A stretch of DNA of 40,857 bases from an uncultured Nitratifractor sp. (GTDB lineage Bacteria > Campylobacterota > Campylobacteria > Campylobacterales > Sulfurovaceae): NCBI GenBank assembly GCA_913054475.1, contig CAJXJF010000009.1, forward strand, positions 1-40,857. Direction: 5' to 3'. The translations under genes and the position numbers were made by a program. Position 1 is the stretch's first letter; each line of letters begins with the position of its first letter. The notes under the pieces are model-generated. The model worked only from the letters and a program-made list of their open reading frames with translations, had not been told where the DNA came from and ran no database searches. This document shows, piece after piece, positions 16,186 to 24,865 of the stretch.

Positions 16186-18279
16186 ATGTCCATTGACCTT
16201 AACGATGCATCGCTATATATAAACAGGGAGCTTTCGTGGCTGCAATTCAATACGAGAGTTCTCTCGCAGACAGATAGAGAGGAGCTTCCGCCTCTGGAAA
16301 GATTGAAATTCATAGCCATCTACGGTACCAATCTCGATGAGTTCTATATGGTTAGAGTAGCGGGACTCATTTCACTCTACAAAGCCGGGATTCAGGAGAC
16401 AGGAGCGGACAGACTCACTCCGGCCCAACAGCTCGAAGAGATCAGAAGCTATCTTCACAGAGAGAAACTAAGACTGGAAAAGGTGTACAACAGCATAACC
16501 GACGAGCTGAGGGAGGAGGGCGTGGAGGTGCTCCCTTTCAAAAATATTCCCAAAGAGTTGCAGGAGAGCATCAAGGAGGAGTTTTTCGAACACATCTTCC
16601 CTGTCGTCATCCCCATCGCGGTGGATGCCACCCACCCCTTCCCCCATCTGAACAATCTCAGTTTCGGTCTAGCCGTCACTCTGCGCGATATGGATGGCAA
16701 GATCAAGCACGGGCTCGTGCGCATACCGAGACTCCTGCCCAGATTTCTCAAAATAGAGGGGACCTACATTCCGATAGAGAGCGTGGTCGAACACTTCATA
16801 GGGGATCTCTTTCCCGGCTATACCAAACTGAGCACAACACCCTTCAGGGTTACGAGAAACGCCGATCTCGAAATAGAGGAGGAGGAGGCGGACGACTTTC
16901 TGGAGATGATGGAGGAGGGGCTGCGCTCCAGAAACAAAGGAAATGTGGTTAGATTGGAGCTGACGGGAGATGCCGACAAAGATCTGGTCAATTTCCTCAA
17001 CGACCACCTCCATATATGCGAAGAGGATATCTACTACTATCGCTCCATCCCTCTGAATCTCGGAGCTCTATGGCAGATAGTCGGAGAGAAGTCGCTTACG
17101 CACCTTCTTCTGCCGAGCTTCACACCCAAAACCATCTCTCCATTCGATCATGAGAGTATCTTCAGTATCATAGAACATCAAGACAGCCTGCTCTACCATC
17201 CCTATGAGAGTTTCGATCCGGTGGTGAAATTCATACAGGAGGCGGCAGCTTCCTCCGACACTCTCGCCATAAGAATGACTCTCTACAGAGTAGGGATTAA
17301 ATCTCCGATAGTCAAGGCCCTCATAGATGCCGCGCAAGATGGCAAGCAGGTAACGGTACTGGTGGAGCTCAAAGCCCGTTTCGACGAAGAGAACAATCTA
17401 CGCTGGGCGAAGAGACTCGAAGATGCGGGGGCCCATGTCGTTTACGGGATTCCGGGCCTGAAGGTGCATGCCAAGATAGCCCAGGTGATCAAGAGAAAGA
17501 ACTCTCAGCTAAAGAGCTATCTGCATCTGGCCACCGGAAACTACAACCCGGGAACGGCCAAGATATATACCGATGTAAGCTACTTCACGGGCCGCAAAGA
17601 TTTCAATGACGACGCTACGCGCTTTTTCCACTTTCTGACCGGATTCTCCACGCATACCAGACTCAAGAGACTATATATGTCTCCCATACAGATAAAACCC
17701 AAACTGATAAAACTGATAGAGAACGAAGCCCGTTACGGCAAAGAGGGGCGTATCATTCTCAAAGCCAACTCCCTCGCCCATCCTGAGATAATAAGAGCCC
17801 TCTACCGTGCTTCGATGGCAGGCTGCAGAGTCGATCTGATTATCAGAGGCATATGTTGCCTGCGGCCGGGGATAGAGGGGGTGAGCGACAATATAAGCGT
17901 ATCGTCGATAATAGGGAAATATCTCGAGCATCCCCGCATCTACTATTTCGAACACGACGAGCCCGGATGCTATATCTCGAGTGCCGACCTGATGCCCAGA
18001 AACCTCGATAGACGAATAGAGCTAATGACACCGATATTCGAAAAGGGTCTGGCCGAAAGGCTCTATCAGATACTGACTCTCCAGCTTGCGGATACCGAGC
18101 TAAGATGGGAACTGCGCAAAGATGGAAGCTATGTCAGATTCGAGAGACAGGAGGGTGCCAATGCGATAAACTCTCAGGAGCTTCTGGAGAAGTATGTCAA
18201 CAAAATATACAACAAGACGCGCAAGAGTAGTGCCAACTATGTCAAGAGGCTCGCCGAAAAGCTTCTGAACGAGAGTTAG
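16186..18279 (+). CDS. ppk1: Polyphosphate kinase 1
   Basis: PPK1 reversibly polymerises the gamma phosphate of ATP into inorganic polyphosphate. The 697-residue protein starts with the N-domain INRELSWLQFNTRVL and contains FIAIYGTNLDEFYMVRV. The catalytic, PLD-like domains include VELKARFDEENN, the LKVHAKI histidine that becomes phosphorylated, HLATGNYNPGTA, and a second RGICCLRPG block with the matching histidine region near the C-terminus. The ATG at 16186 is preceded by GGGAG and follows seven extra track residues. The gene stands alone between uvrB and a convergent polysaccharide operon. Confidence 0.96.
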   Translation: MSIDLNDASLYINRELSWLQFNTRVLSQTDREELPPLERLKFIAIYGTNLDEFYMVRVAGLISLYKAGIQETGADRLTPAQQLEEIRSYLHREKLRLEKVYNSITDELREEGVEVLPFKNIPKELQESIKEEFFEHIFPVVIPIAVDATHPFPHLNNLSFGLAVTLRDMDGKIKHGLVRIPRLLPRFLKIEGTYIPIESVVEHFIGDLFPGYTKLSTTPFRVTRNADLEIEEEEADDFLEMMEEGLRSRNKGNVVRLELTGDADKDLVNFLNDHLHICEEDIYYYRSIPLNLGALWQIVGEKSLTHLLLPSFTPKTISPFDHESIFSIIEHQDSLLYHPYESFDPVVKFIQEAAASSDTLAIRMTLYRVGIKSPIVKALIDAAQDGKQVTVLVELKARFDEENNLRWAKRLEDAGAHVVYGIPGLKVHAKIAQVIKRKNSQLKSYLHLATGNYNPGTAKIYTDVSYFTGRKDFNDDATRFFHFLTGFSTHTRLKRLYMSPIQIKPKLIKLIENEARYGKEGRIILKANSLAHPEIIRALYRASMAGCRVDLIIRGICCLRPGIEGVSDNISVSSIIGKYLEHPRIYYFEHDEPGCYISSADLMPRNLDRRIELMTPIFEKGLAERLYQILTLQLADTELRWELRKDGSYVRFERQEGANAINSQELLEKYVNKIYNKTRKSSANYVKRLAEKLLNES

Positions 18280-18589
18280 TCTCTTACGGGCTCGAATACC
18301 GAAGACAAAAGACATTGGCAAAGAGTGAGCTTTCAAAAGTCGGGAAGTTTGTTTATTTGCGACATCACTTCCCAAAAAAGCTAACAGCTAAGAGCTATAG
18401 TGTCTCCATCTTCCAAGAGCTCTCTTTGTGCCACTATTTAAAACATTCCAATCGCCAAGAGTACTTCTATCTTCGTTCAACTCTTTGGCATCTACATGAG
18501 ACCTATCGTCGTCGCTTTGGCAAATCGGATATATTGACAATAACCTTACTCTGCAATCTACCTATACCGAAATGGTGACGATTTTCTAT
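18280..18589. other. 310-base convergent intergenic region, no gene seen
   Basis: The gap separates ppk1 (plus) from the polysaccharide operon (minus). An inverted repeat GGGAAGT/ACTTCCC (18342-18348 and 18367-18373) followed by AAAAAA could be part of a terminator, though the loop is long. A TGACGAT/ATCGTCA pair at 18576-18600 overlaps the end of the last minus-strand gene. The 87-codon plus ORF here begins with TTG, lacks a ribosome-binding site and resembles nothing that I know. Confidence 0.45.
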
Positions 18590-19654
18590 CTATATCGTCA
18601 AGAACCATTCGATTAGTTGATTCTGATATGGAAACCAAGCAAAAGACCAAGCGGCGAATTTTAGAAAGACAATATAGGCCAATGCATAATAGCCGATAAC
18701 AAGAGCTGTCACTATACGAGGAGGTAGAATTTTGGGTAGTAATTGTGGTAGTCTCGTCAAAACGACAATTTGCATCGGGATGAAGTATAGCCCCAGTCTG
18801 TCTATAACCGTAGATGCAAACGGGACCAAAGGAAGGGAGAATACGGAACCCAGCGCCATAAGCAGCCAAAGTGTATAGTCGTTTGGATATAGTTTTTTCC
18901 ATCTATTTCTAAAATATAGAAGAAATAGTCCTGGTATAGCATTCATCAAAATTCTGATATAGGCACCTTTGGAGTGAAAATGTGAAGAGTCTACATACCT
19001 CTGTACATACTGACTTTCGTAGCCGGAGACAAAGGCGAAATATACTCCTACGAGGATAAAAAGTCCTGCGATCATCTTTATATATTTATTTCTCCCCCCG
19101 TGAAAAATACCTATACCCGCCATTAAAACTGCCGATTTGTGAAAGGCTGTAGCAAAAGCCACGAAGAGTAAAAATCTGCCGTACTTCCCATCCATAATAT
19201 AGGCTATAGCCCAGAAGACCAGCCCGAGAGCTACACTCTGTCTCACATACCCCATAGCTACCGCCAGCATCGTATATGCTACCGCGATCGTCAATCCCAG
19301 CCATGGATTGGGAAGTTTTCGCAAAAGAGTCACAAGCCCCCATACAAATATGATTGCACAGAAGAGATTGACCATGTGCACATCCCAGCCCATATCGTCC
19401 ACCCAAACTTGCAGGAGCCAGAAGGCCGGATCCCCATGGTGTAGTGCATCCATGTAGTTCATCTTGCTGGCTTCGTTTTCGAACATAAAGAAGTAGTTAC
19501 CCCAATCGGCCCCTACCTCATCTCTCAATCCTACGAAAAGTATATATAAGATAGAAGTAGGGAACCATATACCCCATCCTTTCCACGGCTTGGAGTATGG
19601 TTGAAGCATAGCCATGAGAGCAGGATAGAAGAAAGCCAGAAAATAGTGGAGCAT
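18590..19654 (-). CDS. EpsG-family polysaccharide polymerase-like membrane protein
   Basis: The 354-residue product is a polytopic membrane protein with roughly nine or ten hydrophobic segments. The RDEVGADWGNYFFMF block after the first helices and MGYVRQSVALGLVFWAI in the middle are characteristic of the EpsG/Wzy-like family, which polymerises repeat units of exopolysaccharide or O-antigen at the inner membrane. As the last gene of a ten-gene operon with glycosyltransferases and modifying enzymes, it is the best candidate for the polymerase. No Wzx flippase, Wzz chain-length regulator or export protein is in the window, so those would have to lie elsewhere. Confidence 0.8.
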   Translation of the reverse strand: MLHYFLAFFYPALMAMLQPYSKPWKGWGIWFPTSILYILFVGLRDEVGADWGNYFFMFENEASKMNYMDALHHGDPAFWLLQVWVDDMGWDVHMVNLFCAIIFVWGLVTLLRKLPNPWLGLTIAVAYTMLAVAMGYVRQSVALGLVFWAIAYIMDGKYGRFLLFVAFATAFHKSAVLMAGIGIFHGGRNKYIKMIAGLFILVGVYFAFVSGYESQYVQRYVDSSHFHSKGAYIRILMNAIPGLFLLYFRNRWKKLYPNDYTLWLLMALGSVFSLPLVPFASTVIDRLGLYFIPMQIVVLTRLPQLLPKILPPRIVTALVIGYYALAYIVFLKFAAWSFAWFPYQNQLIEWFLTI

Positions 19655-19655
19655 T

Positions 19656-20423
19656 CTACTTGACCCCTTTTAGAAAAAAGTTCATGAGATATTCGATGAT
19701 AGTGGGATGATACCATAGTTTTGAAGGGAGTAGGGGGCTAAAGCTCTTCGCTCTACCCTCGCAGATATCCCTGATAGCTCTTTTGAGAAGGGGGAGGGCT
19801 ACAGCCAGTTGGAGAGTGGGATAGGTGAAGAGATTGTCTCTCTTGTCGGGTACTATCACACTCTGATAGAGTACCGCTCCGGTATCTATTCCACTGTCGA
19901 CCAGATGAACGCTCACCCCGCAATTGTCGGGGTCTTCGTTTGCCAGTGCCCAGTAGGCTCCGTGTACACCTCTATAGGCGGGAGTTATACCGGCATGGAT
20001 ATTGAGTATGGGAGATTTCACAGCATCTATGAACTCTTTCGACAAAATTCTGCTTCCATGGATAATCACCATATCGGCATCGATACTCCCGAAGAGCTCT
20101 ATCGACTTCATATCGTTGGCACTCTCCACCCGATATATATTGACACCATCGATATCGGAAGGTTCCAGAGAGTACTCGGTGATAATCTCTTCGACCCTAT
20201 CTCTCGATAGCCTCTTGAGCACTATCGCAAAGAGCGAAAAGAGGATCTGCCCCGTCACCCTTGCCATACCGAGTCTCTTTATCCTTCTGCTGAGTATCTC
20301 TCTGGCACAGGGAGGTTTTTCGAATACCACAGCTTCGATTTCGAAATATCTCTTCAGATAGTTGTAGAGTATATTGCCGCTCTCACTCTCTCTCATCAAA
20401 AGTACGATTTTACAACTATGCAT
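19656..20423 (-). CDS. Formyltransferase-family protein
   Basis: The 255-residue product has the formyltransferase catalytic pattern: NIHAGITPAYRGVHGAYWAL carries the Asn and His, and SGIDTGAVLY carries the Asp. These residues transfer a formyl group from 10-formyltetrahydrofolate. The N-terminal part, with an added helical stretch near residues 40-70, differs from Fmt and PurN and fits sugar N-formyltransferases and related enzymes. In this operon it probably formylates an amino group on a nucleotide sugar or glycan. The ATG at 20421-20423 overlaps the end of the upstream deacetylase gene by eight bases. Substrate is not inferable from sequence. Confidence 0.75.
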   Translation of the reverse strand: MHSCKIVLLMRESESGNILYNYLKRYFEIEAVVFEKPPCAREILSRRIKRLGMARVTGQILFSLFAIVLKRLSRDRVEEIITEYSLEPSDIDGVNIYRVESANDMKSIELFGSIDADMVIIHGSRILSKEFIDAVKSPILNIHAGITPAYRGVHGAYWALANEDPDNCGVSVHLVDSGIDTGAVLYQSVIVPDKRDNLFTYPTLQLAVALPLLKRAIRDICEGRAKSFSPLLPSKLWYHPTIIEYLMNFFLKGVK

Positions 20424-21411
20424 AGTAGCGACCCAGCTCGGACATGTTTAGAGAGAGCATATCGTGCTTCTCTCTCATCTTCGAAAAGAAGTGCAGAATC
20501 TTTTCGAGATTGTCGAGATTTTTCTCCATATTTGTGCCGAAGTTGTGAGGATGCCACCATAGATGAAAATTTTTCCTCTCTATGGCGGCCTTTTCGATAG
20601 CCTTTTGGATACGACGCAGTTTAAGAGCTTCCAAAAATTTTAGATTGCGATTGTATGGACGCAGAAAGATAGAGCTTTTTAGCTCGCACACCCTCTCCTT
20701 CTCTCTCACAGGCAGAGATATATGAGGACCGGAGAGATCGAAATAGGTGTCTATCAGACGATAGACTCTTTGCAAAAAGCTCTTGTTCACCTCACCGTCT
20801 CTATAGATCGGATGCTCGGGATTGCCTCTGAAATTTTTCACCCCTGCTTCGAAGATGTTTTCGAGACTTTTTTCATCTATCTGATTTCTCGGGAAGACGA
20901 TCGACTCTATCTCCACTCCCTCTTCGAGTGCTCTTTTGAGGGCACTCTCGATATCGGCCTCGAAAGCTTCCGGCACTATCTCGGGCTCGGCGGTATAGTA
21001 GTGGGAGAATGTATGTGTGGCGATCTCCTGTCCGGCAGTTTTGCCGATCATCTCTATCGAAGCCGGAGCGAAGTGAACTTTTAGAAACTCTTTTCTCTTT
21101 TTTTCCTCCTCTTCAAGGTGGGCTATATATCTGTAGGGGCAGAGTCTCTCGTCTCGATAGCGGGGTAGTATTTTTGGATAATCCCCACTCAACTCTTCGA
21201 AATCCCTATACCAGAGAAAACCGACTATGGCCCATGTGGCATGGATATCGTAGCGTTCGAAGAGTTTCAATATCTGCGGAATCACTCTCTGTACATTCAT
21301 GAGATTCTCTTCGTACTTCTCTATCGAGACAATATCCCGCATACCCCAATATAGCTCGAAATCGAGAGATATCGTAAAGCTCCCTCTATATTCTGCATTT
21401 TCTCTTTCCAT
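20416..21411 (-). CDS. Polysaccharide deacetylase-like protein
   Basis: The 331-residue product resembles NodB-type polysaccharide deacetylases. Motif 1 is TISLDFELYWG, with the Asp that binds metal or acts as base; motif 2 is EIATHTFSHYY, with the metal-binding His-xxx-His pattern; and WWHPHNFG near residue 285 gives a further His. No signal peptide is seen, so it may act in the cytoplasm on a precursor. It was extended by 11 residues in the track. The ATG at 21409-21411 overlaps the stop of the glycosyltransferase gene as TAATG. Next to the formyltransferase, it could expose an amino group that is then formylated. Confidence 0.78.
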   Translation of the reverse strand: MERENAEYRGSFTISLDFELYWGMRDIVSIEKYEENLMNVQRVIPQILKLFERYDIHATWAIVGFLWYRDFEELSGDYPKILPRYRDERLCPYRYIAHLEEEEKKRKEFLKVHFAPASIEMIGKTAGQEIATHTFSHYYTAEPEIVPEAFEADIESALKRALEEGVEIESIVFPRNQIDEKSLENIFEAGVKNFRGNPEHPIYRDGEVNKSFLQRVYRLIDTYFDLSGPHISLPVREKERVCELKSSIFLRPYNRNLKFLEALKLRRIQKAIEKAAIERKNFHLWWHPHNFGTNMEKNLDNLEKILHFFSKMREKHDMLSLNMSELGRYYA

Positions 21412-22655
21412 TATACGGACACCTCTTCTATCAGACTCTTCCATTCGGAGACTATTATATCTTTCGAAAAGTCGTTCGCACGCTCGAAACCTTTGCTTCG
21501 CAATCTATTCAGTCTCTCTTCGTCTAAGAGCAATTTTTCGATCGTATCGACCCAAAGTAGCTCCTTTTCGCTCATCCGACTATGCGCATCGACAAAGCTG
21601 TTTTCAAAAACGGGCATCAATACTCCATACTCTTCGTCATATACATCATCGGCCTCCAATCCTCTCTTTTTGAAAGAGGGAGCCACTATCTCTCCAGGAC
21701 CAGATCGACAGTCGGAAGTGAGCACCGGCACACCGCAGGCCATCGACTCCACTATCGTATTGCCGAAGCCCTCCCAAAGAGAGCTCATCACGAAGAGCTT
21801 CGAGACAGAGATATACTCGAAAGGATTGCTCATGAATCCCATGAAATATATATCGTAAGCAAGATCGATTTTCTCGCCTTTATCCCACTCATATACATTC
21901 AGTCCCAGTTCGCGGGAGAGTTTTACAAGTCTCTCTTTGAGCTCACCAATTCCCAGAATCATCAGTTTCAGCTCGGGATTTCTCCTCTTCAATTCGGCGA
22001 ATATCCGTATCAGATACCACTGACCTTTCTGCATTGTGAGTCTGCCGACAGTAAGGAGCAGAGGAAGCCCTTCGAAGATGGAGGATATCTCTCCTCTCGC
22101 TTTGGCCATAGCCCCAATCTTCTCTATATCGTAGGGATTGTATATGGTCTTTATCTTTTCTCCGTCGATATCGAGCCTCTCTACGAGGGTGTCCCGTATC
22201 CCTTCCGAAACGGTAACGACCTTTTTTACTTTGGAAGAGGAGAGAAGATATTTCAAAATCCCGTTAACCAACCTGCCCTGAAAATCTTTGAGTGCGGCAT
22301 ATCTATTTTCGTGAACCACAGCTAGCATATCGCAATCTATGCTCAGTACATTGGGCAAAGTGCTCAGTTCGCCGTGGCTTATCATCAGATCGAATTTTTC
22401 GTGCACTACAAGTCGTCGGAGTTTGAAAGCGGCTTTGAGCAGATTGTAGGCTCTGGATAGAATATTTCTATTTTCCAGATCCACCGACAGCTCCACCTTT
22501 TTCCCCTCGAAGGGGTAATCCACCCTGAAGCTGTCCATCACCACGAGCGTCACATCGTAGAATTTTTCGAGCTCTTTAGCCTCTTGTACCGCGACTCTCT
22601 CGAGACCTCCCTTCGCCAGAGAAGGTACCGTTACGGCTATCTTTTTTATCTTCAT
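21411..22655 (-). CDS. GT4-type glycosyltransferase
   Basis: A GT-B fold glycosyltransferase of 414 residues. The N-terminal domain begins IAVTVPSLAKGGLERVA, with the glycine-rich acceptor-side loop. The C-terminal domain has LLLTVGRLTMQKGQWYLI and the donor-binding segment SSLWEGFGNTIVESMACGVPVL, where the EGFGNTIVE stretch holds the E-x7-E motif of retaining GT4 enzymes. It acts at the cytoplasmic face of the membrane on a lipid-linked glycan. The sugar donor cannot be told. The gene lies 35 bases after the other GT4 gene and overlaps the deacetylase gene. Confidence 0.88.
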   Translation of the reverse strand: MKIKKIAVTVPSLAKGGLERVAVQEAKELEKFYDVTLVVMDSFRVDYPFEGKKVELSVDLENRNILSRAYNLLKAAFKLRRLVVHEKFDLMISHGELSTLPNVLSIDCDMLAVVHENRYAALKDFQGRLVNGILKYLLSSSKVKKVVTVSEGIRDTLVERLDIDGEKIKTIYNPYDIEKIGAMAKARGEISSIFEGLPLLLTVGRLTMQKGQWYLIRIFAELKRRNPELKLMILGIGELKERLVKLSRELGLNVYEWDKGEKIDLAYDIYFMGFMSNPFEYISVSKLFVMSSLWEGFGNTIVESMACGVPVLTSDCRSGPGEIVAPSFKKRGLEADDVYDEEYGVLMPVFENSFVDAHSRMSEKELLWVDTIEKLLLDEERLNRLRSKGFERANDFSKDIIVSEWKSLIEEVSV

Positions 22656-22690
22656 CTCTCAACTCCAAATAGCTTCACTCCGCCTCTTTG

Positions 22691-23761
22691 TCAGAGAGCC
22701 TCGATACTCTCGAGTATGGGACCCAATACCTTCTCTTGTGAAAAGATGCGAGCTTTGTCGATACACAGAGCACTATAGTTTCTACTCTCGGATAAAAGTT
22801 TTTCCACTCTATATAGAAAGTCGGAGTCGTAGATATCTTTCTCCTCGAAAACCAGACCGCTTCTACCACCATAGCCTTGCACAAAGTCCACACAGAAACC
22901 GGAAGTGCTCGTCACTATTGCCGGAAGACCTCTTGCGTGAGCTTCGAGCAGAGTTGTGGCAAAACCCTCATGCAGACTACTTATGACGAAACATTTAGCG
23001 CTGTCATATAGGCTCGGCAACTCTTCTCTTTCAATCCATCCTCTAAAAACGATACTCTCTTCCAATCCGTATCTATTTACAAGTTTTTCCAACTCCTCTC
23101 TCTCTTCCCCCTCACCAACTATCAAGGCTCTATACATCACCCTCTCTTTATTCAATTCTCTCATAAGTTTCAGAAAAAGAGGTATATTCTTCTGTTTGGA
23201 GAGTCTTGCGACTAACAAAAAATCATACTCTTTAGCATTGGAATTTTTTGGTGCATTTAGAAACCATTCAGGTACATAATTTCCGATAAATTCAACCTTC
23301 TTATAATGAAAAATTTTTACATTTTCCATATTTACACTAAAGATAATATTGCAAAATAATGAGGATAATTTAAGAAGATGATATTCGAGTAGATTGTGTC
23401 CTTGAGGGTTTTCTCTTTTTTTTCTTAAATATAAATGCAGTAGGGATATGACCTTTAAACCGAAGAGTCTGAAGATAGGGGCCAACCAGAGAGATGAGAG
23501 GTCATTTAGCACAATACTGTCTGCACCTTCCCTCTTGAAGGTGTATGCGAGATAGAAGGAGTGGAAAAATCTCTTCACCCGGGAGGCCACTATGGTAATC
23601 TTTCTGCTATTACAGCCAAATCCACTCGTATCCGCACTGACTATCTGAGCCGAAACTCCATTTGCATTGAGATAGATACAGAGTTGGTCGATATAGAGAT
23701 GCGCTCCACCCCACTGTGCATGACCTGGGATGTATATCAATACTCTTTTAATTACATTCAT
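22691..23761 (-). CDS. GT4-type glycosyltransferase
   Basis: A second GT-B fold glycosyltransferase (356 residues from the ATG at 23759-23761, which has GGAG with good spacing; the track uses a GTG four codons earlier). The start VLIYIPGHAQWGGAHLYID has the acceptor-side GGA loop. YDFLLVARLSKQKNIPLFL and SSLHEGFATTLLEAHARGLPAIV are the donor-binding blocks with the EGF...E motif. It shares only the fold-level pattern with its neighbour, so the two probably add different sugars. The 3' half keeps the GC content of the core, while the 5' part enters the AT-rich zone. Confidence 0.88.
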   Translation of the reverse strand: MNVIKRVLIYIPGHAQWGGAHLYIDQLCIYLNANGVSAQIVSADTSGFGCNSRKITIVASRVKRFFHSFYLAYTFKREGADSIVLNDLSSLWLAPIFRLFGLKVISLLHLYLRKKRENPQGHNLLEYHLLKLSSLFCNIIFSVNMENVKIFHYKKVEFIGNYVPEWFLNAPKNSNAKEYDFLLVARLSKQKNIPLFLKLMRELNKERVMYRALIVGEGEEREELEKLVNRYGLEESIVFRGWIEREELPSLYDSAKCFVISSLHEGFATTLLEAHARGLPAIVTSTSGFCVDFVQGYGGRSGLVFEEKDIYDSDFLYRVEKLLSESRNYSALCIDKARIFSQEKVLGPILESIEAL

Positions 23762-23778
23762 AAAAATCTCCACAACTG

Positions 23779-24858
23779 CTAAGTCTCATCTATTTTCAAT
23801 TCAGAACAATACTTCAAAGACTTTGCTTTCAAAAGTTCAATATACTCTTTTATCGAAGTTTTATCTATCGCAATACCAAAATCTTCCCCATAGATGGGTT
23901 TTTCCCGGCCCAAAATTCTATCCACTATAATATTGGAAAGGCTCCTGCCGGGATGCACCGAATCTTGCCATAGACAGTCATCGATTCTAATTACAGAGAG
24001 GTTTCCAAAATCGTATATACTACCAAAAATATCCACCAAAATCTCTTTGAATTTCAAATATTTCTCAAAAAGAGTTCGATTTGATTCAATGATACAAAAA
24101 TGCTCTTTGCTTATAGGGGAAATCGTAACAATCAGTTTAATTTTATGCTCTATACACAGCTCTCTCAATTTTCGCAAATACTCTATTCTCTTACTATCAA
24201 AATGATAATTCTTATAACTATATTTGATTATTTTTCTCGCTATTGTGATTTTGCAAGCATTTCTTTTTGAATCAATCTGTATTTTCTCTTTTTCAGAATG
24301 AGTCTTTTTTATATTCATCTTATCTATATAAAGAAGTTTGATAGAATCATATAGGGCCTTGGTGGTAAAATAACCATCGTAGAAAAAAGAGTTTCCAATA
24401 TTTATCTCTTTACGATATTTGGAATCGAAATAATCATATAGCGGAGATTTGACAAACCTCTTATCATATGGTAGTGAAGCATTTAGCATATAAAAATCGA
24501 GATTGAGCCATAGAATTTTTGGTTTTTGTCGTGATATTATATGATTTGTGATTGCAAGGAGATCCTCTGGTTTTGCGTTGAAGACACCATAATTGAAAGC
24601 ATTGAGTCTATATCTCTTTTTTATTAATGAGATATCATAATTGTGTATATTGCTACTACCCAGAAGGAAAATATCATATATCTCTTTACTATTCTCCAAT
24701 GTGTAGAAGCGCCTCTCTCTTATCGAGGAGATTGCCTTCTCCTTTATTCCCCAAAAATTATATGAGAGTTTATCGTATGGATCTACCGAGGCTATAAATA
24801 TATAGAGCAGTAATACTACTATCGAAGATAGGAAAGCAAAGCGATACAAAAAACTCAT
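23779..24858 (-). CDS. SGNH-fold protein, DltD/AlgJ-like partner of MBOAT
   Basis: The 359-residue product has one N-terminal membrane anchor (about residues 5-24), then a domain facing the periplasm. DIFLLGSSNIHNYD near residues 62-75 is a GDSL/SGNH block I with the nucleophile Ser, and DSVHPG near residues 299-304 provides the Asp-x-x-His pair. This matches proteins such as DltD and AlgJ/AlgX that work with an MBOAT to move an acyl group to a glycan. AGGAG lies five bases before the ATG. It directly follows the MBOAT gene, seven bases away. It is strongly AT-rich compared with the core genes. Confidence 0.75.
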   Translation of the reverse strand: MSFLYRFAFLSSIVVLLLYIFIASVDPYDKLSYNFWGIKEKAISSIRERRFYTLENSKEIYDIFLLGSSNIHNYDISLIKKRYRLNAFNYGVFNAKPEDLLAITNHIISRQKPKILWLNLDFYMLNASLPYDKRFVKSPLYDYFDSKYRKEINIGNSFFYDGYFTTKALYDSIKLLYIDKMNIKKTHSEKEKIQIDSKRNACKITIARKIIKYSYKNYHFDSKRIEYLRKLRELCIEHKIKLIVTISPISKEHFCIIESNRTLFEKYLKFKEILVDIFGSIYDFGNLSVIRIDDCLWQDSVHPGRSLSNIIVDRILGREKPIYGEDFGIAIDKTSIKEYIELLKAKSLKYCSELKIDET

Positions 24859-24865
24859 ATATCTC

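Noticed and set aside
18315-18578. 87-codon plus ORF in the ppk1-epsG gap
   Set aside because: TTG start, no ribosome-binding site, no known features.
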